Shown piece by piece: positions 1-7,053 of a stretch of DNA of 28,081 nucleotides (position 1 is the stretch's first letter; each line of letters opens with the position of its first letter). Below the pieces are notes generated by a model. It did no database searches, had not been told where the DNA came from, and saw only the letters and a program-made list of their open reading frames with translations. The stretch is from contig CAJUKL010000028.1 in NCBI GenBank assembly GCA_910587195.1, forward strand, positions 1,623 to 29,703. The letters are read 5' to 3'. The stretch is from an uncultured Clostridia bacterium (GTDB lineage: Bacteria; Bacillota; Clostridia; Lachnospirales; Anaerotignaceae). The position numbers and the translations under genes were made by a program.

Positions 1-135
1 TTGGTGTTGTGGTGCTTGGTGTTGTAGTGCTTGGTGTTGTAGTGCTTGGTGTCGTGGTACTTGGTGTTGTGGTGCTTGGTGTTGTGGTACTTGGTGTTGT
101 GGTACTTGGTGTTGTGGTGCTTGGTGTTGTCGTTT
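1..135 (-). repeat. 15-bp tandem repeat coding for TTPST
   Basis: Nine contiguous 15-bp units (plus-strand unit TTGGTGTTGTGGTGC). The first begins at base 1, so the array probably continues outside the window, and the ninth is degenerate at its inner end. Read on the minus strand in the frame of the SLH gene, each unit encodes Thr-Thr-Pro-Ser-Thr. Apart from the degenerate last unit, units differ only at unit positions 8, 11 and 14, which are all third codon positions, so every difference is synonymous. Confidence 0.93.
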
Positions 136-820
136 CTACTGGTTTTGTTACATTTTTAAGCACATCATTACTTTTTGTCATCATAACAGCCATTTCTGCA
201 CGGTTGATTTTATTTTTAGGATTAAAATTACCTAAATCATCACCAGAAAGAATACTTTTATCAGAAAGCAAAGCAATATATGCTACTTTATCTGCTGCAA
301 TACTACTGTTATCTTGAAATTTTGTTGTAGTGCTATTTGCTGAACTACTTTTATCTACTGCTGCAATAGCTTTTCCAATCATGCCAGCAACTTGTTCTCT
401 GGTTGCCTGTACTGTTGTAGTGCCTGACATAAATGTTTTTACTTCTGCCTCTGTAATAACACCTGTTTCCAAGCAGTAAGAAACACTATTATAAGCCCAT
501 TCTGGAATATTTGCTGCTTTTAAAACAGTATTCCATTTTGTTACTAAATCTGTTTTATTTTCTAAATGATTGGTTGCTTTTAGTAAATTATAAACAAGCT
601 GGGCAGTTTCGACCAAGGTAACAGGGTCTTTGGCACGGAATATCATATTGCCGTCAAGATTTTCGCCCACCATTAAACCATTATCTGCTACTTGATTAAT
701 ATATGTTTCAACACCCGGCCATGGCACATTATTGATGTCAGAAAAGTTAGCACCAAAACTAACAGCAGTTGCAGAAAATGACATAGCACCTGCTAACAAA
801 AAACTAATATATTTTTTCAT
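1..820 (-). CDS. SLH-domain surface protein, 5' part (runs off left edge)
   Basis: An open minus-strand frame starts at ATG 820 and has no stop before base 1, giving at least 273 residues. AGGAGG lies at 828-833, 7 nt before the ATG. The N-terminus (MKKYISFLLAGAMSFSATA) is a signal peptide. Three S-layer-homology modules follow. The first starts at FSDINNVPWPGVETYINQVA, the second centres on IPEWAYNSVSYCLETGVIT, and the third runs from FQDNSSIAADKVAYIALL to NRAEMAVMM. SLH modules normally bind pyruvylated secondary cell-wall polymer and anchor exoproteins or S-layer proteins. After the modules, from about residue 229, the chain enters a TTPST repeat, a likely extended and possibly O-glycosylated linker to a domain outside the window. 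The effector domain, and so the specific function, cannot be seen. The gene has its own candidate promoter at 874-902. Confidence 0.9.
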   Translation of the reverse strand, partial: MKKYISFLLAGAMSFSATAVSFGANFSDINNVPWPGVETYINQVADNGLMVGENLDGNMIFRAKDPVTLVETAQLVYNLLKATNHLENKTDLVTKWNTVLKAANIPEWAYNSVSYCLETGVITEAEVKTFMSGTTTVQATREQVAGMIGKAIAAVDKSSSANSTTTKFQDNSSIAADKVAYIALLSDKSILSGDDLGNFNPKNKINRAEMAVMMTKSNDVLKNVTKPVETTTPSTTTPSTTTPSTTTPSTTTPSTTTPSTTTPSTTTPSTTTP

Positions 821-873
821 GCTACTACCTCCTAAATCTAATATAAATTTAATATAAATTTAAATTTGTTTTT

Positions 874-902
874 ATTATAGCAGGCTTCTTAATCTTTGTC
901 AT
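874..902 (-). promoter_or_regulatory. Candidate sigma-A promoter of the SLH gene
   Basis: On the minus strand: -35 ATGACA (897-902), 17-nt spacer, -10 TATAAT (874-879), about 50 nt upstream of the SLH start codon. A TTGACA lies directly upstream of the -35, but its spacing to the -10 is too long (23 nt). Confidence 0.6.
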
Positions 903-999
903 TGTCAAATAGAGAAAAAAAGTTTTCAATTTTATTACAATTTTTAAAAACCTTCCCAAGTTATTTAGGAAAACTTTATCTTCCGCAAACGGAACAAAA

Positions 1000-1123
1000 C
1001 AAATTTTTAACGGTTGGTGGTGCTTTGTTGTTCATCTAAAGTAACCATTCAACTCCCATACACAGCTGCGAAACGCCAGTTTCGCACAAAAGTTCTTTAC
1101 TACCTTTCTTTCAAGAAAGGTAG
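1000..1123 (-). repeat. Dispersed hairpin repeat, copy A
   Basis: Read on the minus strand, this starts at the base after the HD-gene stop codon with a 24-nt palindrome (1100-1123, 11-bp arms, outer arm CTACC/GGTAG). The string AAAGAACTTTTGTGC follows, then a second hairpin at 1067-1086 (8-bp stem, 4-nt loop), then about 60 nt of less structured sequence. The whole unit aligns by eye with the plus strand of 17215-17340 at roughly three quarters identity. Because of its position it may also act as the 3' hairpin of the HD-gene transcript. The rest of the 821-1123 gap, beyond the SLH promoter, holds no gene that I can see. Confidence 0.75.
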
Positions 1124-1612
1124 TTATTTTTGTAAAAATATTGTTTGAAATAATTTTTTTCCAGATGGCGTTTTAAATACTTCATCATAAGTGGATTGTA
1201 GTTTTTCCGGTGGATATTTTTTTTCATGGCAGTTTACAATCAAATCTGCTTCTACCAGTATCTGGTATCCTAATGTGTCAATGTTATCATAAGTATGATG
1301 ATGAGAAATAATATGACATACCTCATCTATGATGTTTTGTTCTAGTTTAAAAGGTAAAAGCATTTCTTTTGCTGCGGCTACGCCTTCTTGTTCTTGCAAT
1401 TTTCCAGTACAATAACCATATTTTTGTTCGGCTGCCTTGATGCCAATATCATGTGTATAGCCTGCAATTTCTACAATAGATTGTATGGTTCTGTCTACTT
1501 TTTCCATTTCGCAAATTAACCTTCCAAAAGCATGTACTTTTATAAAATGTTGTATTCTTTTTGGGTCGCCAGCATAATATTGTATCATATTTTGACAAAG
1601 TTTGGATAACAT
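1124..1612 (-). CDS. HD-domain phosphohydrolase family protein
   Basis: A 162-residue soluble protein with HD-superfamily metal ligands: His27 in the KVHAFGRL segment, the HD pair in GYTHDIG (His54-Asp55), the HHH run at about 103-105 and Asp in EADLIVN near 123. Such proteins are usually metal-dependent phosphohydrolases acting on nucleotides or related phosphoesters; the substrate cannot be told from sequence. ATG 1612 follows AGGAG at a reasonable distance. The gene begins 12 bp after the thioredoxin-fold lipoprotein gene ends, so the two are probably co-transcribed. No partner function is obvious. A perfect palindrome follows the stop codon immediately. Confidence 0.8.
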   Translation of the reverse strand: MLSKLCQNMIQYYAGDPKRIQHFIKVHAFGRLICEMEKVDRTIQSIVEIAGYTHDIGIKAAEQKYGYCTGKLQEQEGVAAAKEMLLPFKLEQNIIDEVCHIISHHHTYDNIDTLGYQILVEADLIVNCHEKKYPPEKLQSTYDEVFKTPSGKKLFQTIFLQK

Positions 1613-1624
1613 AATATCTTTCTC

Positions 1625-2647
1625 CTATTCTACTAAAGCATTTTCTATCATCGTCATGTAATTTTCTAGTGTTTGAATTCCTTGTATTTGTTCCCCTATC
1701 ATTTGCCCTTTGGAGTTGACAAAGATTGTGGTAGGGAGCCCTGCTAAATTTTGTACAATCCAGTTTGCTAATGTTTCATCTGTCATAATACTTATAAAAT
1801 CAGCATTTGCTTCTTGTTTTGCTTGTAAGGCAATTTTTTCTGCTTCTGGCTGTGGCGTATCAATGACAACTTGTACAAATTGCACATTTGGGTGTTTTGT
1901 TACTAATTCTGTTTTTAACTGCTGCAATGTTGCGGTTTCGTTAATGTTGGGATAACAATAAGAACCCCAAAAATTAATTACGGTTAAATCTGCATTACCA
2001 AAAATAGAACTATCCACTGGTTCTCCCTCTAATGTGGTAGATGCAAAGGAAATTGTTCTTTTAATTTGGTCAATCGCTTCTGCAACAATGGTTTCATCAA
2101 AAGGATAGACGGAAATTGTCTGTTTTAAGGTTTGCATACTGTCAGAAAGAATATTGTATGCTTCTAAATCTTTCCCTTCTAAATAAATATCTCCTTGATA
2201 TTCTGTTAGCATATAATAAACATACTCCTCTTGAGAAGCAACCTGCTCTTGCTTTTGATACAATGCAAACTCGTTTTTTATCTCCTCGCTTTCTAATTTA
2301 TTTTGCTTAAAAACAATAATTTCACCAAATGGTTGCAAAATGTCCTCTATCGGCACAGTGCTAGAAACCGTGGATAATTCTTTCATGCCCTCATCTGTGA
2401 CATAGTTATATTGTATTTTGGCATAAATATCTCCCTCTGTAGTAGTGTTGGTAATGGGGAGCATATTTGTTTGCTCGTAAGCAATCCATTCTTGTGGTGC
2501 TTCATATTGTAAGCCACATTTATCAAGTTGTACCGTACGGTCTGTCATTTCCGGAGCACTTTGCGATTGTGTTTTTTCTGCAGTGCAGGCAGAAAAGGAA
2601 AAGACAAATAACATAGCAATAAAAAATAAGAAATGTTTCTTTTTCAT
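1625..2647 (-). CDS. Lipoprotein with C-terminal thioredoxin/TlpA-like domain, single active-site Cys
   Basis: 340 residues. The N-terminus has a lipoprotein signal ending in SFSAC (Cys21), so the mature protein should be tethered to the outer face of the membrane. Residues about 35-200 form a domain I do not recognise. From about residue 200 the chain looks like a TlpA/ResA-type thioredoxin fold: strand LTVINFWGSY, active-site segment CYPN (Cys231 to Asn234), then the cis-proline strand GLPTTIFVN near 303-311. A normal redoxin has CxxC; here the second cysteine is Asn, so a standard dithiol-disulfide cycle is not possible. A mono-thiol (mixed-disulfide) role or loss of redox activity are the alternatives. 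The RBS AGGGGG precedes ATG 2647, and a good promoter lies at 2731-2759. It leads a two-gene operon with the HD gene. Confidence 0.82.
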   Translation of the reverse strand: MKKKHFLFFIAMLFVFSFSACTAEKTQSQSAPEMTDRTVQLDKCGLQYEAPQEWIAYEQTNMLPITNTTTEGDIYAKIQYNYVTDEGMKELSTVSSTVPIEDILQPFGEIIVFKQNKLESEEIKNEFALYQKQEQVASQEEYVYYMLTEYQGDIYLEGKDLEAYNILSDSMQTLKQTISVYPFDETIVAEAIDQIKRTISFASTTLEGEPVDSSIFGNADLTVINFWGSYCYPNINETATLQQLKTELVTKHPNVQFVQVVIDTPQPEAEKIALQAKQEANADFISIMTDETLANWIVQNLAGLPTTIFVNSKGQMIGEQIQGIQTLENYMTMIENALVE

Positions 2648-2730
2648 AAAATACCCCCTTTAATACTCTTTCGAAAAAGAAAAAACTTTATTTTGTTACA
2701 CTTTTAAATTTATAATGTTCTAATTTATAT

Positions 2731-2759
2731 ATTTTAATGTTTTTTTAATTGGCTGTCAA
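2731..2759 (-). promoter_or_regulatory. Sigma-A-type promoter of the redoxin-like/HD operon
   Basis: On the minus strand: -35 TTGACA (2754-2759), 17-nt spacer, -10 TAAAAT (2731-2736), giving a leader of roughly 75 nt. It lies in the 171-bp divergent region shared with the adaptor gene at 2819. Confidence 0.7.
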
Positions 2760-2818
2760 TTTCCTTTTAATTGCTATTTTTTATACTACAAAATAAATGA
2801 AGCAAAGGGAGGAATCTT

Positions 2819-4378
2819 TTGGATATGAAATATAAAAAGATAATTTTAGTATTTTTATTAATATTAGCAACAGGAACGGGTCTTGTTTGTGCAAGGGGGG
2901 TTTTTCGCTCAGAAAAAAAGCCACAGTTGAGATTACCTGATGTATCTATTGTGGAACAGGGGGATTTATCCAAAAGAGTAACTGCATCTGGAACAACGGT
3001 AGCTGCTGACCCGGTTTCTATCTTTATTGAACTTTCACAAGAAGTAGAAGAAGTATTTGCAGAAGTAGGTGACCAAGTAAACGAAGGAGAATTATTAGTA
3101 ACATATGATATAGAAGACACACAAAGAGAATTAAATGATAAATTAGCAGATGCAAAAGTAACAGCAGAAAATGCACAAATTTCTTTAAATGAATTATATG
3201 AGCCAATCAATGAAACAGAATTATTAGAATTGCAAAGCCAAGTTGCCAGTGCAGAAAAAAATATAGAGGATATAAAAAGTCAAATAAACAATTATGACAT
3301 TAAAATTTCACAGGCGCAGACAGATGCAGATAATGCGCAAAAAACAATGAATAATTATGTTGAACTGCTTAGCGTAGGTGGTGCAAGTCAGCAGGAATAT
3401 GATGATGCAGAACAATCTTATCAAAGAGCTTTAGACAGCTTGACACAAGCCCAAAGTGATAAGGCATCCGCAGAATTGTCTTTACAAACAGCAGAATTAT
3501 CCTTAGAAAAAGCAAAATTAAATTTGGAAGATGGAAAAAATAAAGTAAATAGTAGCACGACACAAAATTCTATTAAAAAACAACAAAATACCTTGGAAAC
3601 AGCACAAAGAAATGTATCTAGTATTCAGTACAATATTAATAAATTAACTTCTGCAACCTATAGCCCCATTAGCGGAACGATTATAGAATCCAATGCAGTA
3701 GAAGGGCAGATGCTGACAGATAGCACTGTTATGATGAAAATTGCTGATTTAAGTAATTTAGATGTAGAAGCGCAAGTTTCTGAATATGATATTGCACAAA
3801 TACAAGTGGGTCAAAAAGTAGAAATGACAAATGATGGAATTGAAGGAAAAATTTATACAGGAACTGTGACAAAAATTGAACCTACTGCATCAAGTCAGTC
3901 CACCATGAGCGGAACAGAAACGGTCGTACCAATTGTAATACATATGGATAATCCAGATGCGTTAATGAAACCAGGTTTTTCACTGGATTTAGAAATTATT
4001 GTAGAAGATTTGTCTGATGTCACATATGTTCCACTTTCAGCCGTAGGAAAAGAAAAAGATGATAGTTATTATGTATATAAAGTTGACGAAAATGATGTAT
4101 TACAAAAGACAACTGTAACTTTAGGAAGTGCAAATGATACAAGTGCGGTTATAGAAAGTGGTATTTCTGTAGGAGAAAAAGTAGTAACAAGTCCAACAGA
4201 AAGCATGATAGATGGCGCAAATTTAACCGATTTTGCAGTAACGATAGAGCAAAAGCAAAATGATGATTCTATATTGGATAATATGGGTATGCCAGGTGGA
4301 AATCAAGGTGGTGGTATGCCAGGTGGTCAAGGTGGCCCTCCTAGTGATGGTAGTATGCGTGGTGGTGGCCCAAGATAA
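2819..4378 (+). CDS. MacA/HlyD-like membrane fusion (adaptor) protein
   Basis: 519 residues. A single N-terminal membrane anchor (about residues 7-25, KIILVFLLILATGTG) is followed by an extracytoplasmic adaptor. The first half of a biotinyl-lipoyl domain is at about 45-105 (SGTTVAADPVSIFIELSQ, then GDQVNEGELLVTYD). A long Gln/Ala/Ser-rich coiled-coil hairpin runs from about 110 to 260, and the second lipoyl half carries SATYSPISGTIIE. Beta-barrel and membrane-proximal domains follow to about 480. The last ~32 residues are a Gly/Met/Pro-rich tail (repeats of MPGG and GGP), common in adaptors of Gram-positive bacteria. TTG 2819 is preferred because GGGAGG (2807-2812) lies 6 nt before it; ATG 2825 would be 12 nt away. 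It is the first gene of a six-gene operon and probably links the MacB-type transporter to an external duct or to the cell wall. Substrate unknown. Confidence 0.88.
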   Translation: MDMKYKKIILVFLLILATGTGLVCARGVFRSEKKPQLRLPDVSIVEQGDLSKRVTASGTTVAADPVSIFIELSQEVEEVFAEVGDQVNEGELLVTYDIEDTQRELNDKLADAKVTAENAQISLNELYEPINETELLELQSQVASAEKNIEDIKSQINNYDIKISQAQTDADNAQKTMNNYVELLSVGGASQQEYDDAEQSYQRALDSLTQAQSDKASAELSLQTAELSLEKAKLNLEDGKNKVNSSTTQNSIKKQQNTLETAQRNVSSIQYNINKLTSATYSPISGTIIESNAVEGQMLTDSTVMMKIADLSNLDVEAQVSEYDIAQIQVGQKVEMTNDGIEGKIYTGTVTKIEPTASSQSTMSGTETVVPIVIHMDNPDALMKPGFSLDLEIIVEDLSDVTYVPLSAVGKEKDDSYYVYKVDENDVLQKTTVTLGSANDTSAVIESGISVGEKVVTSPTESMIDGANLTDFAVTIEQKQNDDSILDNMGMPGGNQGGGMPGGQGGPPSDGSMRGGGPR

Positions 4379-4411
4379 AGCCAAAACAAAATGCAAGATA
4401 GGAGGAATCAT

Positions 4412-5125
4412 ATGGAAATCTTAAGACTAGAACATATTAGAAAAGAATACAATCAAAGCGAATTGTCTGTCGTTGCTTTACATGATATTAATTTACAAGT
4501 AAATGAAGGAGAATTTTTGTCCATTATGGGCACAAGTGGGTCTGGAAAATCTACAATGCTCAATATATTAGGCTGCTTAGATAGTCCTACAAGTGGTAGC
4601 TATTATTTAGATGGAGAAGATGTTGCAAAATTTAAAGATGAAAAATTAGCAGAAATTAGAAATAAAAAAATAGGTTTTGTTTTTCAGTCTTTTAACTTGC
4701 TTCCAAAACTTTCTTCCTTGGAAAATGTAGAATTACCTATGGTATATGCAGGTGTTTCTAAAAAAATAAGGCACCAAAAAGCAATGATTGCATTGGAAAA
4801 AGTTGGACTAGGAAAACGTGTCAAACATAAACCCAATGAACTTTCTGGAGGACAAAGACAAAGAGTTGCCATTGCTAGAGCATTGGTCAATGCGCCTTCC
4901 ATTTTAATGGCAGATGAACCAACTGGAAATTTAGACAGCCGTTCTACTGTCGAAATTATGGAAATTTTTCAAAAACTAAATGATGATGGTACAACGATTG
5001 TTATGGTAACACATGAACCAGATGTTGCACAATATACAAAGAGAATTGCATTATTTAAAGATGGTAGTATTATCAAAGATGAACAAGTAAAAAATAGAAC
5101 ACTTGCAGGGGGGAGTGCAGTATGA
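4412..5125 (+). CDS. ABC transporter ATPase, MacB/LolD type
   Basis: 237 residues from ATG 4412, which has AGGAGG 6 nt upstream; an in-frame ATG at 4391 has no RBS. Motifs in order: Walker A GTSGSGKST, Q-loop FVFQSFNLLP, signature LSGGQRQRVAIARAL, Walker B ILMADEPTGNLD and the switch His in MVTHEPD. The family energises mechanotransmission-type exporters, pairing with a four-TM permease rather than a conventional pore. Its TGA overlaps the permease start by 4 bp (ATGA), a sign of translational coupling and a matched ATPase:permease ratio. Confidence 0.95.
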   Translation: MEILRLEHIRKEYNQSELSVVALHDINLQVNEGEFLSIMGTSGSGKSTMLNILGCLDSPTSGSYYLDGEDVAKFKDEKLAEIRNKKIGFVFQSFNLLPKLSSLENVELPMVYAGVSKKIRHQKAMIALEKVGLGKRVKHKPNELSGGQRQRVAIARALVNAPSILMADEPTGNLDSRSTVEIMEIFQKLNDDGTTIVMVTHEPDVAQYTKRIALFKDGSIIKDEQVKNRTLAGGSAV

Positions 5126-6339
5126 GTTTAGGAGAATGTGCAAAATCTGCTTTCCGCAATGTTTTTTCCAACAAAATGAGAACATTTTTAACTATGTTAG
5201 GCATTATTATTGGAATTAGTTCTGTGATTGCTATTGTTTCTATTGGAAACGGCAGTCAAGCTGCCATAGAAAAAGAATTTGAGTCTTTTGGTACAGGCAG
5301 CTTGACTATTAGTTTAACCGGCTATAACAATATTGAAACAAGGGATTTGCTTACGATGGATGATTATGATATGCTAAAGGAAATAAAAGGTGTTCGTTAT
5401 GTCAATCCTACCTATAGTGGAAGAAACACCTATATTAAATTACTTGACCCACAAGAAACAAAATCTGCTTCTGTATCTGGCGTGACAGCAGACGCACAAT
5501 ATATTGATAATCCTACTATGCTATATGGAAGGTATATTTCTCAAAATGATGTTGACATGAAAACCAATGTTGCTGTTATCAATGATACAACAGCATTAAA
5601 AGTGTTTGGATATTGTAATGCCTCTATTTTGGGAGAAAAGATAAAATTAAAAACATGGAAAGGAACTGGAAAATATACAGTAATAGGGATTATGGAAAAT
5701 ACAAACGCTTCTACAGAAACAGCTTATAGCGATGAGTTTCCCGAAACAGTGCTATTACCCATTTCCACAGCAATCCGTTTATATAACAATAAAAATTTAA
5801 GTGGTTTTTCTGTTTTGATAGAGGATTTAGAGCAAACAGAAATGATGAAAGAAAAAATTACAGTAGCTTTGGAACAATTTCATAAAAATGAGGATAAATA
5901 TTATATTCAAGATTCTTCTGAAATGGTAGATTCTATCAACTCTATTTTATCTTATGTGACTTTATTTATTAGTTTTGTAGCAGGAATTTCTCTTTTGGTG
6001 GGAGGAATTGGTGTTATGAACATTATGATGGTAACAGTGACAGAAAGAACAAGAGAAATTGGAATTCGAAAATCCATTGGTGCAAAAAATAAAGATATTA
6101 AAATACAATTTATGACAGAAGCGGTAATATTAACAGGAATGGGAGGTGTAGCAGGTTTAGTATTGGGTGTGGGCTTTGCAGTTTTGATAGGTCATTTTGC
6201 AGGCATTACGCCTGTGCTATCTGTGGGAGCTGTAGCAATGGCAGTCGGGATTTCTATGGGAATTGGCATTATTTTTGGCGTTACACCAGCAAATAAAGCA
6301 GCAAGATTAGACCCAATCGAAGCATTACGATTTGAATAA
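5122..6339 (+). CDS. MacB/FtsX-family ABC permease
   Basis: 405 residues with typical MacB topology: TM1 at about 21-43 (TFLTMLGIIIGISSVIAIVS), an extracytoplasmic MacB_PCD domain of about 220 residues, then three TM helices in the last 130 residues. The cytosolic loop TERTREIGIRKSIGAKN contacts the ATPase, and the C-terminus ends DPIEALRFE as in this family. It forms the exporter with the upstream ATPase and adaptor. MacB relatives in Gram-positive bacteria handle antimicrobial peptides, bacteriocins or toxic amphiphiles; the cognate two-component genes downstream fit an induced defence or signalling exporter. Substrate unknown. Confidence 0.93.
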   Translation: MSLGECAKSAFRNVFSNKMRTFLTMLGIIIGISSVIAIVSIGNGSQAAIEKEFESFGTGSLTISLTGYNNIETRDLLTMDDYDMLKEIKGVRYVNPTYSGRNTYIKLLDPQETKSASVSGVTADAQYIDNPTMLYGRYISQNDVDMKTNVAVINDTTALKVFGYCNASILGEKIKLKTWKGTGKYTVIGIMENTNASTETAYSDEFPETVLLPISTAIRLYNNKNLSGFSVLIEDLEQTEMMKEKITVALEQFHKNEDKYYIQDSSEMVDSINSILSYVTLFISFVAGISLLVGGIGVMNIMMVTVTERTREIGIRKSIGAKNKDIKIQFMTEAVILTGMGGVAGLVLGVGFAVLIGHFAGITPVLSVGAVAMAVGISMGIGIIFGVTPANKAARLDPIEALRFE

Positions 6340-6363
6340 CTTAATATAAGGGGGAACGTTCCT

Positions 6364-7053
6364 ATGGAGGCAAAAAAAATATTATTAATTGAAGATGAAG
6401 TGAAATTAGCAAGATTTGTAGAATTAGAATTAAAATATGAAGGTTATGATGTTACAGTTATCCATGATGGCAGAGAAGGACTTGAAACCTTTTCTAATGG
6501 AGAATTCGATATGATATTATTAGATTTAATGCTGCCCGGATTAAGTGGTATCGAAATTTGCAGAAGAATTAGAAAAACATCTTCTGTACCAATTATTATG
6601 TTGACAGCAAAAGATGAAGTTATGGATAAGGTAGCAGGTTTGGACAGCGGTGCAGATGATTATTTAACAAAACCTTTTGCGATTGAAGAATTATTAGCAC
6701 GTATGCGGGTTGCTTTTAAACATTGTAGTAATAACCAAGAGGATGCACAAAAAAAGATTTTAACAGTCAATCATCTTTCCATCAATGTGGAAAAACGTAT
6801 GGTAACAGTTAAGGATACAGAGGTAGAACTGACCAAAAAAGAATTTGAATTGCTTTTATATTTGGTTCAAAATAAAAATATTGTCTTGACAAGAGAACAA
6901 ATTTTAAATCAAGTTTGGGGATATAGCTATATTGGAGAAACAAATGTAGTAGATGTTTATATTCGTTATTTACGCTCAAAAGTGGATGAGGCATTTGGTG
7001 AAAAATTTATACACACCATACGAGGAGTAGGATACTATGTTAAAGAGGAGTAA
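6364..7053 (+). CDS. OmpR/PhoB-family response regulator
   Basis: 229 residues. The receiver domain (1-118) has the acidic pocket E10-D11-E12, phosphoacceptor Asp54 (ILLDLMLPG), Thr81 and Lys103 (LTKPF). The C-terminal winged helix (about 130-228) contains LTKKEFELLLYLVQNKN and the recognition/wing segment ending in HTIRGVGYYVKEE. It begins 24 bp after the permease and its 3' end overlaps the kinase start by 17 bp, so the two form one signalling pair inside the efflux operon. The expected target is the operon's own promoter region near 2740-2790 (inference). Confidence 0.95.
   Translation: MEAKKILLIEDEVKLARFVELELKYEGYDVTVIHDGREGLETFSNGEFDMILLDLMLPGLSGIEICRRIRKTSSVPIIMLTAKDEVMDKVAGLDSGADDYLTKPFAIEELLARMRVAFKHCSNNQEDAQKKILTVNHLSINVEKRMVTVKDTEVELTKKEFELLLYLVQNKNIVLTREQILNQVWGYSYIGETNVVDVYIRYLRSKVDEAFGEKFIHTIRGVGYYVKEE

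Noticed and set aside
1..135. CRISPR-like array
   Set aside because: Units are directly contiguous with no spacers and lie in frame inside a gene; it is a coding minisatellite.
9..317. Plus-strand open frame coding for a repeated VLGVV peptide
   Set aside because: It is the antisense of the TTPST array and the SLH gene; no RBS, and variation between units fits selection on the minus-strand frame.
2767..3210. Minus-strand frame of 147 codons opposite the adaptor gene
   Set aside because: Antisense to the well-supported adaptor N-terminus; no RBS or family likeness.
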